NCBI GenBank assembly: GCA_003971905.1
Contig: RSEE01000040.1
Location: forward strand, 372,001 to 436,000
From: Moniliella sp. 'wahieum'
Taxonomy: Eukaryota > Basidiomycota > Moniliellomycetes > Moniliellales > Moniliellaceae
Direction: 5' to 3'
Length of the DNA: 64,000 nucleotides
The translations under genes and the position numbers were made by a program. This document shows, piece by piece, positions 1 to 11,303 of this stretch. The notes below the pieces were generated by a model. The model made no database searches. It was not told where the DNA came from and saw nothing but the letters and a program-made list of their open reading frames with translations. Positions within the stretch are counted from its first letter, which is position 1; every line of letters starts with the position of its first letter.

Positions 1-505
1 TGTGCGCCCCTTTGTTCGCGTGCAGGCTTGAGGTGATGATGAACAGCGCACCCGTTGGACTGGGCAACCAGCAGCCACCGACAAGCATCTGCCTACTCTT
101 AACCCCCCCATTCGCATACGCGTTACTAGTACGGTCCCGTCCAGCAATTCCATTCCATCGAGAGGGAGGACGCTGCGCCCCACACCCGATGATATCAGTG
201 CGGATGGAGCCGCGGGCAGGAAGCGAGCTGGGTCGATGAGGGCGGCGAGGCCAGAGCGCGAGATAGTGTCGGAGTCCCTGCTGAACTGCGAGAGCCCAGT
301 GAAAGCAATGCCCACTAGGGTTGGGCAGCGCGTTCCAGGCGCGGGGGGGCAGTGTACCCCACAGGTAGGGTTCGAGCTTAGGTAACCGCCTCTTCGCAGC
401 TGCCGCCGGCGGCGGTGAGCTTCGTGAGGGAGCCTCTGCGTCGCCGGCCACGAAAGGACCACCACCGCCCGCGCCCCGCCGCCGTCTGCGCCCGCTGCTC
501 CGTCC
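1..505. other. Upstream region of NOT2, no gene recognised
   Basis: GC-rich leader sequence before the NOT2 start. The longest open frame on the + strand (from position 12, about 75 codons) has no family features I recognise. It probably holds the NOT2 promoter and 5' UTR. Confidence 0.4.
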
Positions 506-2107
506 ATGGCATCGCCAGCCGCACGACCATCGTCGGCCTACGCCGCCACCGCCTTCCCGCCGCTCAGCGCCAGTGCCTCGGGCCTCTCCCCCGATGCCTT
601 CCCGGCCCTGAGCTCGTCCGGTGCGCTGGCCCATGCCTCCTCCGCCGCCCGCTCTCCCGCCGCCGCCATGGGGCCCGCGTCTGCCTCCCAGAATGACCTG
701 GCCTACCAGCAGCACGCTCTCATGGTCGCCCGCGAAACAGCACCGCGCCAACCTGCTCGGCAGTGTCAACAACGGGCCACCATCTTCGCCTGGTGTCGCG
801 GCGTTGCTCAGCACGCTCAATGGCAAGCAGCAGCCCGCCAGATGCAGCAAGGAACGGTATGGCACCCACGAACGGTCATGGGACAGGCTAACTTCTCCTC
901 GTTTGCCTCAGCTGCCTCGGTCGCCGCCCTGCCTCCTGGAATCGCTCCGAGCTTGTCCCAGATGAACGGGACACCGCCTCGACAGCTCGCCTCGGCCACG
1001 GTCGATGCCACTGAGCCCAAGCTGCGATCAATGCAATGCAAGCACGTTGGAGGCTCAGAGTGCAAGGGGCAACGTGCAAACCATGTCGCCGCGAGCAGTC
1101 GAGGCGGCGCAGAACGTGTTGGACATGGCCACCTCTACCCAAGGCATGGGTAACAAGGTGGTCGTTTCCGGACCAGGAACCAGCAACCTGCTCTCTCTCC
1201 TGTCCCAGTCGGGGCGACAATCGGGAACAGGAACGACCGCGTTGCCTCAAGCTGTGACCCCGGCCCAGCAGATTTATTTGAGTCCAGCGGACCGATTTGG
1301 ACTGGTAGGGCTCCTTGCGATTATCAAGTCGCAGGGGATACTTCGTTGGTATCAATGGGCACCGATCTGAGGCGAATGGGGATGAACCTCAATTCGCGAG
1401 AGGCGCTCAGCTCTTCCTTCCTTACCCCATGGTCAGAAGATGCATTGGCAGGACCGGACGCAGCCGTCGCTGGCTCACCTGCAGACTCAGTCGATGGTCG
1501 AGCCCGATTTCCATTTGCCCTCCTGCTACAATGTCCAGCCGCCTCCGCCGGCCCAGACGAAAATTCGGAGCCTGGCGGACGAGACGCTGTTCTTCATCTT
1601 TTACAGCGTCCTCGAGATGTGTTGCAAGAGACGGCAGCGCGGGAACTGTAAGTTGGCCTCTTTCGTTTTCCTCTCTGTTCGCGTCTTGTCCCCACTGACC
1701 ACTCTGTTCAGGTACCAACGGGGATGGAGGTATCAAAGACGCTCCGAGTGTGGCTCACCAAGGACCCCAACACTGAGCCCGTGCAAAAGACGTCTCAGTA
1801 CGAGCGGGGCGCGTACGTTTTCTTTGACCCGGGTACGTGGGAAAAAGTGACCAAGCTGTTTACGCTGTATGAGGCTCTGGAAGAACGTTCGTTGTCGCAT
1901 GGAGTTCCTTCGCCGTTGGCTACCACGTCAGCGGCAGCGCCTACGCCGTCCCAATTCAATGCCCAAGCGCCTCCGCCGCCGATGGGCAGCACGTCCAGCT
2001 TGATGGGCTATGCGCCGCCCGCCGCCTTGTCGGCCCAAGCTCAATACGCGCACGCTCAAGCGGTCCAAGCGCATGCCCTGGCCCAGCAGCGGCGAGCCGC
2101 ATCGTAG
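506..2107 (+). CDS. NOT2: CCR4-NOT transcription/deadenylation complex subunit 2 (NOT2/NOT3/NOT5 family)
   Basis: Scaffold subunit of the CCR4-NOT complex, which deadenylates mRNA and affects transcription; NOT2 pairs with NOT5/NOT3 through the C-terminal NOT-box. The N-terminus is a low-complexity Ala/Ser/Pro stretch with FPALSS, a short motif common in NOT2 proteins. From about 1270 come SPADRFGLVGLLAIIK, then MGTDLRRMGMNLNS, then LADETLFFIFYS, the core of the NOT-box. After an intron at 1648-1711 (GTAAGT...TTCAG) follow LRVWLTKDP, TSQYERGAYVFFDP and TWEKVTKLFTLYEALEER, with a Gln/Ala-rich tail and stop TAG at 2105-2107. Joining exons across the intron gives ELYQRGWRY, as expected. The conserved order is spread over different frames: apparent single-base losses near 1333 (gggg run), about 1455, about 1610 and about 1733. 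All look like sequence errors. The start at 506 is chosen because the low-complexity frame runs from there; it is less certain than the identity. Confidence 0.87.
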
Positions 2108-2306
2108 GCCTCAACGCGCGAGCCGCCGCGCGGCACTGCTGATCCGTCAATCTACCTCGCGTCAGGCTGTAGCCTAAGGCCCAAGGAAGGGGCTATGTAC
2201 GATTGTGGGGGCGTGCAACACGTCATGCAATGATAGAGTTGCCGTTGAAACCCGCACCGAGGGCCTACTCTGGTTAGATCGAGCGAGGGGGGAGTGGTGG
2301 TGCAAG

Positions 2307-3551
2307 CTAAACATGCGAGACCCATCGAGAACGGGGGAGCACAGAGCCCGCGTAGGAGGCATCGACAGTACCTTTCACCCTCTCTGTACTGAGTTTCGCC
2401 ACGAACCGCCGCAGTAGGTATCGTTGGTTCTGGAGATTGGGCAGAATGACAGGCTGATGAGGACCAGTAAGCACAATCGTCTGCAACGCCCCGAGCTTGG
2501 GTTGGGAAGCCAGCTGCGAAAGCAGCGGGAGCAAGAGAAGGTTGTGTAAATGCAGGTGGGCCAGAGGGGACAGGACGTGAGCAGGTGGGGTACCCGGCCA
2601 AGTTGAGCAGACCGTAGGACTGGGGAAGGGGGGGGGGGGCAGTTTGCTGGGTTAGCCCGTCAAACTCATTCCAGAACAGAACACAGCAGGAAGGAGGGAC
2701 GAACCGGGTGCAGGAATTTGGAGACGCTCCAGACGAACGCTGGTGGTAACTTCCATCAGTTCCTCCCAGGCAATGTTACCTTGTGGTGAGACAACCAAGA
2801 GACTGAATGGAGGTGGGGGCACGTGTCAAAGATGGTCCGGAGAGAACAGCGCCACTGGCCCACATCGTCCTCATTGTCCCTTGGCCCGGGGAAACCATTG
2901 GCATGAGGAAAGTAAAGCTCCTTGATCAATCGCGACAGGCGTAAAGGGGCTACCATGACAGGGGCAGTTGCGCAAGGGCATATCGGAGTTGGGAATCGCT
3001 GTGCGACGATGAAAGAAGACCGTTGGTCAAACACTGTGCCTTTCAGTAGAGCGAGCGAGATGGGTAGGTCGTAGCAGTTTGGCTGTTGATCAATGTAAAA
3101 CGGTTGCTCCAAGTCTGGTGGACAAACCACACTATCGTCCGGACTGAGGCTAGTCCCCCCTCATGAACAGTAGGGCGGTGAGTCGGGTACTTGCCTTCCA
3201 AAGGTGCATTTCCCGCGCCTTCTACTTGGGCATTCCGCTCCAGTTCTTGCTCCATTCGCAATCGTTCAGCCAAGTGTCGTGCTACGCGTGGAGAGGAAAG
3301 TGTTAAGTGCGAGTAAAGCAGCCGACGCGCTACAGGGAGCAGCGATCGGCACACCCGCGCGGCGGTTGCCAAGTCGCGCCGGCACTGGCGCAGTACCTGC
3401 TCCTGGGCGGCATTCCAAGTAGGGATGACGACTCCACGCTCCGCGTCCTCCCTTTCGGTCCACAGCATACGGGAGGCGCGAGGAAAGAGATGATGTGGGC
3501 GATAATCTCAAAGGGCAGTAGAAGCGGGAGAGGCTGCACGGCGCTCGGCAT
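2307..3551 (-). CDS. F-box domain protein, probably with leucine-rich C-terminal part
   Basis: Probable substrate-recognition subunit of an SCF ubiquitin ligase. Reading on the minus strand from the ATG at 3551, residues about 7-30 give LPLLLPFEIIAHIISFL, the usual F-box helix (LP.E....I..FL). In the next frame follows RRDLATAARVCRSLLPVARR then LLYSHLTL, the second half of an F-box and its linker to the first repeat. Further on, LRTIFDTCPHLHSVSWLSHHK and LGALQTIVLTGP look like degenerate leucine-rich segments. The frame changes at least twice (near 3470 and near 2760), which I treat as sequence errors or unplaced introns. A start at 3587 in the same frame is also possible. The 3' end is uncertain: the last convincing coding sequence stops at 2307. 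The family is fairly certain, the target is unknown. Confidence 0.6.
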
Positions 3552-3587
3552 GGGGGGGTAACGAGGTGGGAGAAGACATTGGGTCAA

Positions 3588-5701
3588 AAGGGGGATCTAG
3601 CGGCGTGCAAAGAGTGTGGTGCATCTGTACCGACGAGGATCGACGGGATTGGCACGGCCATTGCAACGTGCCATCTTATGCAGAGGAGGGCGGCAAGGCG
3701 ACAGAGGAGATGGAGCTGGCGGCGATAGCCCCCGCCGAGGAAATCAGATGGGTTGCGATCTGAGCAACAACTGCCTGTCATCAGTATGAAGAGGATCATA
3801 TTCAATTCAATCAATACTGATCTTGTTGAGTACTGATCAAATCAATCAGTGACCCATCAGTGAGTGCATCAGCCACCAGGCCTGCATCGGCAGGCTGATG
3901 GCTGGCTCACGACACCCTTTGGCCCAATTAAGGCCATTGCCCATTCTTCAATCTTCATCGATCATCGCTTCTCGCCGCCGAATCCGATCGCAGAGAGGCG
4001 AAGGCGATTGCTCTATCACGCCATCCTTCCTGGCTGATGAAGTCGATGGAGTAATAGATGAAGCGCATCCCCTTCTTTGAGCCCCCCGCGGGCGCGCTCC
4101 CGGTAAGTTTGAGCCTTTTGTTGGGCGAGGCCCTTGGCCGTTGCGTGGCTCAGCAAAACATCTTGGTAGGTCGTCATTTATATACTGTGCCCTGAGGTCT
4201 ACTCATTACTCAACCTGCCAGCCTGTAGAGCAAGTCTATAAGCGCACCTGTAGGGCAAATTGGTACTACTTATTGCAGGCGCACATGTACAAGAAAGTAG
4301 ATAGAGTATCCTCACTACAACTATCTTCTCCCCCGCTACGGCGCATCCATCCATAGCAGTTGAAAACTCATGCAGGGACGTGGATCTCTGTCACCTGAGA
4401 GCGGTGGGGGACTGCACACAGCCCCCCCTACCCCCGAGAGTATACAAGGGCAATGAACAATGATCTGTTTTCTGCGCCTCTTCCACCAAGCTCGAATCTG
4501 GACTCCCTCCCTGTAGTGGGGGAGCCTGAAGATCTCTTTCGCAGAACACACTTTGCCTGCCCGACAACAACGAGGAGGAGAGCTGGCGCCCGCCCTGGCT
4601 TCGCCGGAACGTATATGAGAATAAATAAGAGTAGCTCGGTAGTACTAAGATACTGTGAGATCCTCTGGACCCAGAGTCAATGGAAATGATTCCAAGTATA
4701 CCCCCGTCTGCCATGCCTAGTAGCTGTGGTACCTTATATAGGTCAACATGCGGGTACAGACGCCAGAGTCGGAAGTGGGTGCCTATGTGAAGTCAATAAT
4801 AGGGGAAAAGGAAGACACGACAATGATATATTCACACAAGGATATGAAGGAAACATGTGAGAGAACAATGGAGAGCTGATTAGGATATTAGAAGGGACTG
4901 ACGGAAGACAGAACGAAACTTGACTTGGGGTCGGTTGATGTAGCTCGGAGAAGGACATCTATGGCCGCGCAGGGAAAGAGCAAATCTCATCGATGGGCGA
5001 AAAGTTTTGGGCGTAGGCTTTAGCATTGCGCAAAAAGTCGCCCGGACTCCAAAGCTTTTTTGGAAAAAGAGGGGTGGTGGTGGTGAATGGGTACGTGCTC
5101 GATCTCCCTACCTTAATTTTGTGGTCCATCCAACAAAGCGTGTGCATGACCACCCACTCTACAACCATGTTTATGTTTTACTACTCGTTCATTGTGTTCA
5201 TCCATCACTTGTGCCGTCGTTTCGACCCTCCTCTCTTCTCGTTTCCGTAGTCTTTTGTCGCGGTTACTTCTAATGCTTCTTTGATCCCTATAATAGTCGC
5301 CTTTATTTGACTCTTCTGGCTCCCTTTCTAACCTCTCTTCTATATCATTTCGCTATCTCGAGTCATTTACATCCAACCCGACGGATGTAGCGGGAGTTGC
5401 GATTCGAATGAAAACCACACACAGCAACATCAAGGACTCACGCAGCCAAGGCCGTCTTATGGGGGGGCATGTATAGTATACTGCCCCCTCTCCAAATTGT
5501 TTAGTTCAGCGTTGGTTTTCTCTTGCAGTTTCCGTTAAGCCGCGGGGGGGGGGGAGGCTGCTTCTCACCCGAGACTAGGAAATGCAACCATTTATACATC
5601 GCAGAGAGAAAAGGCTTGGGGCCTGACACCAGCTTAACGGCGTGTTGTGACGATTCACATAAGAAAGCATCCACCTATTTTCCCGCGATGGTCATCACCA
5701 A
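3588..5701. other. Intergenic region between the F-box gene and tRNA-Pro
   Basis: About 2.1 kb with no convincing gene. Open frames are short and lack codon bias or domain features. It holds TGATCA/TCAGTGA-rich sequence at 3770-3900 (related to the heptad repeats), T-rich and A-rich tracts at 5040-5400, and homopolymer G runs at 5460-5560. Confidence 0.5.
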
Positions 5702-5800
5702 GGGCTCATGGTGTAGTGGTATCATGCCTCTTTCGGGTCTTGCCCGAGCTAGATACAGTTCGAATAGAGGTGGTCGTGGGTTCAATTCCCGCTGAGCCCC
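5702..5800 (+). tRNA. tRNA-Pro (anticodon CGG) with a 27-nt intron
   Basis: The acceptor stem pairs GGGCTCA (5702-5708) with TGAGCCC (5793-5799), followed by discriminator C. The A-box region reads GGTGTAGTGGTAT. Anticodon stem CCTCT pairs with AGAGG; the loop starts TTCGGG, so the anticodon is CGG (Pro). A 27-nt intron lies between loop positions 37 and 38, the canonical place. The T arm is GTGGG-TTCAATT-CCCGC, a good B box. A T5 run directly downstream (5802-5806) is a Pol III terminator. The 5'-GGGC start and TTCAAT T-loop fit fungal tRNA-Pro. Confidence 0.9.
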
Positions 5801-5877
5801 ATTTTTGTTGCCAGTTCCTGTAACCCTGTAACCCTGTTGCTCATGGACACTGCCCTTGCGCTTGTACACTTACGGAG

Positions 5878-5915
5878 TACTGACGACTGACGACTGACAC
5901 GCTGACGCCTGACGA
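5878..5915. repeat. TSA-N4 heptad run downstream of tRNA-Pro
   Basis: TGA recurs at about 7-bp spacing (TGACGAC, TGACGAC, then TGACACGC, TGACGCC, TGACGAT). Most cores here are not perfect palindromes, so this is a weak member of the class. Confidence 0.6.
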
Positions 5916-6090
5916 TGTGTAGATGTGTGGGGAGAAAGGAAACACAACACCAACCTCTATCATATCGCCACCATCGCCTGTAGTTGCGCCCCTCTGTCCG
6001 CTCTTCTCTGTGTGTGGCGGCGCGTCGTCACCATGGGCACTGCCTTCCTCGCGGGTCTCGAGCGGCTGGGAACTTCGGGCATGCGCTTGA

Positions 6091-7562
6091 ATGTCTTGGG
6101 CGTTCCAGGCGTTGTTGCTTCTTGCTCCCTCCTGGTTCACACCAATTGCTTCGGCCCATCCAGCCCTGACGTCCGGACAGGCCGACTCAGCTAACCCTCA
6201 AGTTCCCGTGGAGAATGCAGGGGATCATGAGCCCACGCTTTCTTACCGAAATGGCCAGCACGCCAGCATCGGCCGGGGCTATACCGACCCATCACACTAT
6301 GGGGCAGTATGCTGCTTCTCGTTGAGAATGGCATGCGAGGCCCATCAACGCAATCATCTCGAGCTTGTCCGATCCTTACATCCTCTCTGATGCTGGTTTC
6401 CGTGACTATGTCCGATCGATCGGCTTTAGCTTCGAATGCTTCGACATGCACATTGGTACCCCCATGCGCGCCGATCTAGGTTGATGGCAATGGGATGGTG
6501 GAGGAGCGATTCGAATACCGCGAAATCAAGGCTTGGGATGCAGGACGCACGATTGGTTCCTGCCGTGAATCGGTGCTGGAGGCAACCACTTCCGAGGTGC
6601 GTTCCGTATTCTCTTTTTTTTAAACAATGGCTGACCTAGTCCCCTGTTCCCCCCAGCTTTCAAGCAGTATGGCCACCTCTCTCAGACGGGGCGCTGGTTC
6701 CTCGCCGTGTCGGCAGAGAAAAACCTGGCATATCAGCACAAGATCATTAGAATGGCTACAACCATGGACGGGACCTCCTCGTCAATGCCTCAATTCTGGC
6801 GGGTCCTACCGCAACTGGGAGTGGACTTGCTGAAGTGGAGTATGTCACAGGGCTGCTCGAGGAGGGCGTCCATGGGATCAACCACAACATTGCCCAAGAT
6901 GGTCGGACTGCAGTAATTAATTACTGTTCAGCGGATCCGGACGGGGGACCCACCGATTCATGTGCGGGGTCAGTGCTAAATTTGCCCAACTGGTATCAAT
7001 GCTTGTCCAATTCTTGAAGGCCGTGCTCACCCAAATCCGAATGCACGCCTACTTGCTCTAAGGCTACTCTAGTGATTGGATCGGTCGATGGCCCTCTCCC
7101 TTCTCCATTCCATTGGCTCTAAATCTGCGCAGCTCCCCCAGGAAAAATCAACGGCGGTACAAACGGCACTGCTATCTTGGAATTCCTGACTGTACGTCGC
7201 ATTGTACACCCCTATGGCGCTCAACTAAAGCTTCAGACTTAACCTAACCTTTTCAACGACCGACCCTGTATACCAGTTTTGATTCGTGCACCTTCACCAT
7301 TTATATCCATCAACTTGCACCTCATCCCTATATGCTGCATCTGAATGGCCGCGGTACTACTGCCGACACCGTTGTCCTGGCAGCGAAATACAAGTCCGAG
7401 GACGGTTGCACTAGCAAAGGTGATGTACGCAATTCCCAACACTTCCTCCACTCAAGACACATTGATGGGGGAGGCTGGGATAATCATTCATTATCGCACC
7501 ACTCTGGCGTTAATCTCAGGATGTGGTACGTCGACGGCTCAACGAGAACTTATCGTTCCTGA
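6091..7562 (+). CDS. Predicted secreted protein of unknown function, multi-exon
   Basis: The ATG at 6091 opens a clear signal peptide: a hydrophobic core FQALLLLAPSWF and a cleavage-like end IASA before HPALTSGQ. A plausible mature chain follows in changing frames: SDPYILSDAGFRDYVRSIGF, then ERFEYREIKAWDAGRTIGS, then an intron at about 6597-6658 (GTGCGT...CCCCAG) and YGHLSQTGRWFLAVSAEK, then EVEYVTGLLEEGVHGIN. A second well-formed intron (about 7191-7275, GTACGT...TACCAG) joins TNGTAILEFLT to FDSCTFTIYIHQLAPHP and a Gly-rich segment with NGRGTTADTVVLAAKY. I do not recognise the family; a secreted enzyme or effector would both fit. The region 6920-7140 is poorly explained, so this may be two genes. 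Frames shift near 6300 and 6480. The 3' end is the stop of the last open segment and is tentative. Confidence 0.45.
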
Positions 7563-8027
7563 TAGCTCAGGATGCGAAAAGACTACGATAGTGACGTCCT
7601 ATATTTTCCGCCTTAGTTGCTGCGCTCCCTCAACAGGAGGGAGAATTTCGGTGAACGAGGAAACAAGAAAGATCTGCCTCGCTTTGCGCACCGCCTTGCC
7701 CGATCCGTCCCTATCCTTAGACTGACACTGAACTAATCCTAGTAATCTCCACGCCCTGTAGTCCATCACAAGCATAGAAAGAGAGAGGAGTAACACTCAA
7801 AGAATACAATTAATTGTTCAGTACGATGCGAGACGATCGATGAGGAGACGGCAACGGAATGAGCTGGAGATTAGCACAGGGTGAGGATGCAAGGCGATAG
7901 GTCCGCGGATTGGTGGCAGTGGTATGGAGGGCGAATGAGGGAGCAAACAGTGCTCGAGGGAAGAGCACGGGGTCAGAGGTTTATCGGCTCTCTGCCGGTG
8001 GTTTTTGAAGTCGATACAAACTTGGAT

Positions 8028-9271
8028 TCAGACTCGGGCTGGAATCTCGGGAGCCGAGAGGTCCAGGGTTGCCACGCTGTCCATGTCCGAGCCAATGGAA
8101 CCCAGACCGACAAGGTAGCTGCACGCCATCCAGAAGGGAGTGTCGAACAGGGCTTAGGCACTGAACGCGGTTTCGCTCGGTGTGGAGGATAAGAGGGAGG
8201 ACGGCAGTGCAGAGGAGCCACATGTGGATGTGTCGGGCTGCCGCAACACGCTCCAGTCTGAAAATGTGGTCCCAGGAGCGGTGTTAGGACGCGAGGAAAG
8301 TGTGGGAACGCTAGGCCCGTCCAGTGTGGCCGCTGTGGGGTGGCGAAAGTGGCATCTGGGGGGCGGCCTGACCCCTTCGTGTTCGCATGCAGCCTGACTT
8401 GACGGCCAGGTGGCGGCTCATCGCATCTTTGCGGTAGAATTGCTTGTGGCAGGTAGGGCAAGAGTAGGGCTTGTTGACCATGTGGATCCGAGCGTGGCGC
8501 CGCAGATCATGATTCCGCGCAAACGCCACGCCGCAACGGTTGCATGCATAATTCTTGGGCAACGACGCCTTGCTCCCGCCCTTACTTGCCCTCTTGGCAG
8601 ATGGAGCAGACAGAGGCGAAGACCCTGTCGTACTGGTCATGGCCTCGGATGCAAGGTCAGAGCCCGGGTTGCGCACTCCCATCGTTCCATTCAGCATTGG
8701 ATACTCCGTCTCAGACCACACGGGTCGAGGTTGGGGCCAGACAGTGCTTGTCTCCTGCCTCCAATCCGCTTCCTTAGAGCTCCAGCTGGCATGGTCGAGA
8801 AACGGAAACGTCCCCGCATCGGCCGGGCGATTATCCCACGAGCCCGGCGGCGGCGGTGGAGAGAGTAGTGGCGCGGACGCCGTCGAGACGGTGGGGGAGG
8901 AAAGTGGGGAAGGGAAGGCAGTGCGAGGGCCAGCGGTCAGGACGAAGGCACGGCCGCCTTTAGTGGGATGGGGAAGGGTGCGGAGCAGGCACTGCTGGGA
9001 GAAAAAACGAGGGACGCTGGGACGCCACAGTGAGCGAGTCGGGAGGAAGGTGAGTGTCCGGTTCGGGCCACGTTCCCAAGGGCGCCGTAAGGTCCAGGCA
9101 GGATGCTAACATGGCTGAGAAGGGGCCACGGGAAGAGTAGGCCGGATCCGCCAGCGATGGAGGAGTGAGAGGAGTAGCAGAAATACCAGCACCTTCACGC
9201 AGTGCAGCGGGATCAAGAGGGGCGAAGGCGTCGAATGGCATAGGTGTGTGCATATCGTGCTGGTCCCGCAT
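8028..9271 (-). CDS. C2H2 zinc-finger transcription factor
   Basis: Probable nuclear DNA-binding regulator. The central part, in the frame ending at 8311, has two adjacent fingers: YACNRCGVAFARNHDLRRH with ARIH (C-X2-C...H-X3-H), then YSCPTCHKQFYRKDAMSRH ending in SGC (C-X2-C...H-X5-C). The pair sits after a Ser/Lys-rich linker. The N-terminal part from ATG 9271 (MRDQHDMHTPMPFDAF) is Pro/Leu-rich, as in activation regions. Between 8760 and 8960 the frame changes, continuing with ADAGTFPFLDHASWSS and WPQPRPVWSETEYPML. After the fingers another frame change leads to a short tail with SDMDSVATLDLSAPEIPA and stop at 8028-8030. Spacing and a finger pair followed by a short tail recall Mig1- or Crz1-type factors, but I cannot assign orthology. 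Confidence 0.7.
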
Positions 9272-10428
9272 CACGGGGTATGGGGGAGAGAGGAGAATGC
9301 AGTGATGGGCATGTCGAATGTCGCCATGGTGAAAAGACAGGGGAATTGTGAGGTGGTGAGAACGGCAGGAAACGTTGCAAGGTTCAGGTGTGTTATTAAG
9401 GGCAGATGCCAAGAGAATAGATCAGATCAAAGGCTGGGAAGAGCGACCTGAAAGGGACCGGCCACGGTGGAAAGGCGCGAAGAAAAAAGACTGGGAAAGG
9501 GAGCAGGCACAGCTGTTGGTAATGCTAACGCCACCCAGCGCCTCGTATCGCAAAGTACTGAGAGTACTGGCTGCGTATACTGAGTCTCTTCAGCGCTGAC
9601 GTCAATATGGACAGCAGCGGTTCGGGCAAAGTGATGGTTGGGGACTGGAAATCGAGGGCGACGACGGGGGCGATGCGAGGCGGGGAAGAGGAAGTGGCGG
9701 CAGGGGGGCACGATGGACAGGGAAGGCGACGACAGGCTTTAGAAGGGAAAAAAGACCAAGGACGCCTTATAATAGCGTCTTTTCTTTGATCTGGGGGCAG
9801 AAGCCCACTACCCGACTTGCGTTGCCGGGACAAGAAGAGGCGCTGAGCCTGAGCGCTGAGCAGTTGAGAGCACTCAGGCGCTCAGGAGGAAGGAGACTGG
9901 TGAGCGCTGAGCCTCACCGCACAAGATAGGATGCGAGAGGCAGGCAGTACGCCAGGGCACACTCGCGAACGGCGGTGAAAGTGGATACGCTGGGTACTAG
10001 CGCACTAGCACAGCCAAGGGGCCAGAGTGATCGAGAAATGAGCAGGTATGCATGGCATGAGACGGGTGACGCGGTGACTCGTGGCGGGGAGTGCGAGAAC
10101 AAATAAGATGACCGATGTCGATGATTAAGATTAAATTTAAAGATTGATGATCGATCGGGATCATCGAGTAGGGTCCAAGAGTGCTGAGTACGTGCTGAGT
10201 ACACTCAGAACTCAGACATCAGACCTACGTATTAATGAGGCCTAGATAGCATCGGGGAAGAGAAGAGGCCAAGGGCAGTGCCACACGGGGGGGTGGCAGT
10301 GCGCCTTCCAGCTTCCCGGTCTGCCTATACTCTCGAGTACAATATACGTGAAAGGAAGACGTGACGTGTGGCGTCACGCGTCACAGGTGACATGGACGCC
10401 TGAGGTTGAGACGCTGAGGGCGTGCGCT

Positions 10429-10470
10429 TGACGCGTGACGCGTGACGAGTGAGGCTTCAGGCCTCAGGGC
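10429..10470. repeat. TSA-N4 heptad run with changing cores
   Basis: Six consecutive 7-bp units in perfect phase. Each starts TGA or TCA, with cores CGCG, CGCG, CGAG, GGCT, GGCC, GGGC. The first four use TGA, the last two TCA. Three cores are exact palindromes, the others are one change away. Confidence 0.9.
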
Positions 10471-10482
10471 CTTGTGCGTCGA

Positions 10483-10506
10483 TGATCGATGATCGATGAT
10501 ATATGA
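10483..10506. repeat. TSA-N4 heptad run (TCGA, TCGA, TATA)
   Basis: Three consecutive TGA units with cores TCGA, TCGA, TATA, followed in phase by a further TGA. All three cores are self-complementary. Confidence 0.9.
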
Positions 10507-10630
10507 CAGTGTCGATTCGATATGTATGAAGTACCAGGCACTAGGGGTAGGATGCTTGGCGCTCGGCGCTCGGCGCTCGATGTCGACGTTAATGCTGTGG
10601 CGCCGTTTGAAATTTCCTTAATTTAACCTG

Positions 10631-10760
10631 TGACATGTGACCGGTGATCGAAGCGATCGAGTGACCAGTGATCTGAAGCTTCAAGCGACTAGTGACAACG
10701 TGACAACGTGACATGTGTGTGCATGTGACATGTGACATGCAGTTGTGATCATGTGTGACC
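10631..10760. repeat. TSA-N4 heptad cluster
   Basis: Starts with three phased units, TGA + CATG, CCGG, TCGA (10631-10651). Looser copies follow: TGACCAG, TGATCTG, a GAAGCTTC palindrome, ACTAGTGA, two 8-bp TGACAACG units and repeated TGACATG. Confidence 0.8.
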
Positions 10761-11271
10761 GGCTGTCTGTAAGCTGCTGCGACCAATCGCGGTGACCGGT
10801 GGCCGGTCCCCTACTATAGCTCCATTTCTCTCGGCCGTACGGCCCATCGACGATAGTCGATAGACGCCAAACGTCACATCATCGATCATCTCTCGTAGAA
10901 GCAAGAAGCAGGTCAACGTTGAACGTGTTGAACGTTATTGAGTGTGAGTTCATCACTGTCACCGACGAAATGCATTTGGACGTTGGAATAGTAGCTGGCA
11001 TTGAAATGAACTGGAGTTGGCAAAGCTTGGATTCTCGGTACTCGGCTCCTTTCCAACTCAGGTGACCCTCACCGGTGGCCCCGGTGTCCAACGTTTACTA
11101 TTCAATGTTCGAAGTTCGATTATCGATGATGGATTGATATGATCGATGATCACGATCACAGGAAATCTGCACAGGATCCGGGGGGGGTGGCTTGACCTAG
11201 TTCCTCGCCATGCACTATACCAGACCATGCATACGTATTCCCTTTGTCACCATGTCGCATATCCCCTGCGC

Positions 11272-11303
11272 TGAGGCTCAGCGGTCAGCGCTTGACGCTC
11301 GGC
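11272..11303. repeat. TSA-N4 heptad run (GC-rich cores)
   Basis: TGAGGC, TCAGCGG, TCAGCGC, then TTGACGC and TCGGCGG: mixed TGA/TCA/TCG spacers with GC-rich cores. Confidence 0.7.

Noticed and set aside
5523-5795. Open frame of 90 codons overlapping the tRNA
   Set aside because: It runs through the tRNA-Pro gene and has no protein features.
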